NCBI GenBank assembly: GCA_903904765.1
Contig: CAIVEA010000593.1
Location: 1-5,467 of the forward strand
Direction: 5' to 3'
Length of the DNA stretch: 5,467 nt
DNA from: an uncultured Chloroflexota bacterium
GTDB lineage: Bacteria; Chloroflexota; Anaerolineae; Aggregatilineales; Phototrophicaceae
Within the stretch, counting starts at the first letter, position 1. The number at the start of each line of letters is the position of its first letter. This document shows positions 3,807 to 5,467 of the stretch, piece after piece. The notes under the pieces were generated by a model that saw only the letters and a program-made list of their open reading frames with translations, searched no databases and was not told the origin of the DNA. Made by a program: the position numbers and the translations under genes.

Positions 3807-5467
3807 GGCTTGCGCGTCCCCCGCACCCGAACATCCCCCGAACGGCGAGTGATGTTCAGCCCATCCAGATATTCCAGCAAGCCAATCACATATTTGCGCG
3901 TCGTCTGGAAATGGTCGCGCAGCGCATTGGCTGCCACGCTGCCCTGTTCATCAATCAGCCGCAGCACCTCGCCCACCATCTCCGCATACGCGCTGGCGGC
4001 AAAGATCACATCCGGCTGCACCTGCACAATCTCGCCCAGATCAATCAGCGCGTACAACACATCTTCGCCCACCACCTGCGCCGCCTCCGCAAATGAGGGT
4101 GGCGTATACGACGCAGCTTGCATCATCCCCATCAGGCGCTGAATCGCATCCTGCTGCGCGGGCGTAAATTGAATTTGATGTTCCGCCAGACAAGCAATCC
4201 CATTGGAATGCAGCACACGATTCTGCGCGTCCAGCAGCAAATTGAAAAACACTGCTTTCAAACCCAGTTTGCTCCGCAGTTCTTCCTGCGCCATCCCTAA
4301 CCGTAGCGGATATTGAGCATGGAACGTCGCTACCGCCTCGCGCATTTGCCGCCACAGGGTGTTTGCCGTCGCCGTCGCCAGATACAGCCCGTCGCTCAAT
4401 TCGGTTAGACGGCCTTCGTCCAGCGCCGATTGAATCGCTCCGTTTAGTTCCGCATCAGCATATCCGGTCTGTTTTTGCAGCGTCGCCCGCTTTACCGGTT
4501 CACGCCCCTGCGCGGCCTGCGCCACCCGTTCCGCTGGCGAACCTGCCAGTTGAGTTTCGAGCGCCGCAATCACATCCGTCTGGAAGCGCCGCCAGCGCCG
4601 TTCGGGATGCGGGTTCACAATCACCCCGCCGCCGATCGTCTGCGAAGGTGACGGATAGCGCAGGATAAACCGATCCCCTTGCGCCACTGCCATCTCAGAC
4701 TCCAGCCGGATTTGCACCCAGCCTTCCGCACCGGGGGACAGCATTTCATCCGAGAGCAACCGCACATACCCCACCGATTCGGCAGCGCCCACGAATAGCT
4801 TCACCTGCGCGTTATGCTTCAGGGGTCGTTCCGCATCTGGCAAATGGCGGAAACGCACATCCATCAGCATCGTCGCCCGCAGTTGATCGGGGTGCGTCAA
4901 CACGCTCCCGCGCACAATAGACCGTTTTTCCACGCCAGACAGATTCACCGCTACCCGGCTACCCGGTTCGGCGTTCTCAACAGCTTGCTTATACCGCTGC
5001 AATCCGCGAATGCGTGCCCGCAAACCGGAAGGTTGTAACTCCACCTCGTCCCCGACGTACAAACTGCCGCCCATCAGCGTCCCCGTCACCACGCTGCCAA
5101 ACCCGCTGATCGTGAACACACGGTCAATAGGCAGTCGGGGGTGGTTGTAATCCGGGCGCTCCGGCATCGTTTGCAGTAAATTAACAAGCGCGGTTTGCAG
5201 GTCGCCCAATCCTGTGCCAGCCCGTGCCGAAACGCGAATGATCGGCGCAGAAGCCAGCGTAGTCGCGGCAGTGACCTGCCGGATGTCCTGCTCAATCAGA
5301 TCAAACCAGTCGGCATCCTCGACCATATCAATTTTGGACAGCACAATCAGGCCGTTCTGAATACCGAGCAAATCCAGAATCGCCAGATGCTCCCGCGTCT
5401 GTGGCATCACGCCTTCATCAGCGGCGATCACCAGCAACACTGCATCTATGCCGCCCACGCCCGCCAG
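3803..5467 (-). CDS. selB: SelB, selenocysteine-specific translation elongation factor (5' end outside window)
   Basis: The frame is open to the window edge. The visible 554 residues begin LAGVGGIDAVLLVIAADEGV, the segment that follows the DxPGH box of EF-Tu-like GTPases, so roughly 80 N-terminal residues with the P-loop and switches are missing. The remaining GTPase domain shows MPQTREHL, the G4-type SKID (visible residues 44-47) and G5-type SARAG (80-84). Domain 2 has RVFTISGFGSVVTGTL (116-131). Domain 3 and a long C-terminal region of winged-helix repeats follow, ending RKYVIGLLEYLDGLNITRR, a typical SelB last winged helix. SelB carries Sec-tRNA(Sec) to ribosomes at UGA codons by binding the SECIS hairpin with these helices. 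Estimated total length is about 635 residues, usual for SelB. The stop TAA (3803-3805) overlaps that of convergent murA. No selA, selC or selD is in the window. The winged-helix tail argues against EF-Tu or other EF-Tu-like paralogues. Confidence 0.93.
   Translation of the reverse strand: MAGVGGIDAVLLVIAADEGVMPQTREHLAILDLLGIQNGLIVLSKIDMVEDADWFDLIEQDIRQVTAATTLASAPIIRVSARAGTGLGDLQTALVNLLQTMPERPDYNHPRLPIDRVFTISGFGSVVTGTLMGGSLYVGDEVELQPSGLRARIRGLQRYKQAVENAEPGSRVAVNLSGVEKRSIVRGSVLTHPDQLRATMLMDVRFRHLPDAERPLKHNAQVKLFVGAAESVGYVRLLSDEMLSPGAEGWVQIRLESEMAVAQGDRFILRYPSPSQTIGGGVIVNPHPERRWRRFQTDVIAALETQLAGSPAERVAQAAQGREPVKRATLQKQTGYADAELNGAIQSALDEGRLTELSDGLYLATATANTLWRQMREAVATFHAQYPLRLGMAQEELRSKLGLKAVFFNLLLDAQNRVLHSNGIACLAEHQIQFTPAQQDAIQRLMGMMQAASYTPPSFAEAAQVVGEDVLYALIDLGEIVQVQPDVIFAASAYAEMVGEVLRLIDEQGSVAANALRDHFQTTRKYVIGLLEYLDGLNITRRSGDVRVRGTRKP

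Overview
The window is a compact, moderately GC-rich bacterial chromosomal segment with almost no non-coding DNA. It looks like the genome of a free-living bacterium, and I see no phage, IS, tRNA, rRNA or CRISPR signal. The combination of a MurA of the Cys-to-Asp type with a distinctive catalytic-domain sequence, a DUF62 SAM hydrolase and a SelB would fit Chloroflexota (Anaerolineae-like). That assignment is low-confidence inference from recollection of family sequences, not from a search.

Left part (1-1577, minus strand): a histidine biosynthesis operon read right to left. Its layout is a sigma70-type promoter (about 1549-1577), a 16-codon leader peptide with four consecutive His codons (1475-1525), a rho-independent attenuator (1418-1444), hisH (786-1400), hisA (58-789, overlapping hisH by 4 bp), and the first 22 codons of hisF (from 68, overlapping hisA by 11 bp and cut by the window edge). 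HisA makes PRFAR. The HisH/HisF complex converts PRFAR to imidazole-glycerol phosphate and AICAR. The leader carries mutually exclusive pairings (1:2, 2:3 and 3:4) expected for classical ribosome-mediated transcription attenuation. This is the most interesting non-genic content of the window, and an ordinary gene caller would miss it.

Centre (1569-3806, plus strand): a divergent promoter whose -35 box overlaps the his -35 box inside a small inverted repeat. It drives a DUF62-family S-adenosylmethionine hydrolase (1624-2463), followed within a few bases by murA (2472-3806), the first committed step of peptidoglycan synthesis. The MurA carries Asp where most orthologues have the fosfomycin-reactive Cys.

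Right part (3803-5467, minus strand): the C-terminal ~554 residues of SelB, the selenocysteine-specific elongation factor. It converges on murA so tightly that the two stop codons overlap in one TTAA. The N-terminal part of its GTPase domain lies beyond the window. The only non-coding gap longer than a few bases is 1401-1623, and it is almost completely explained by the his leader/attenuator and the two divergent promoters.
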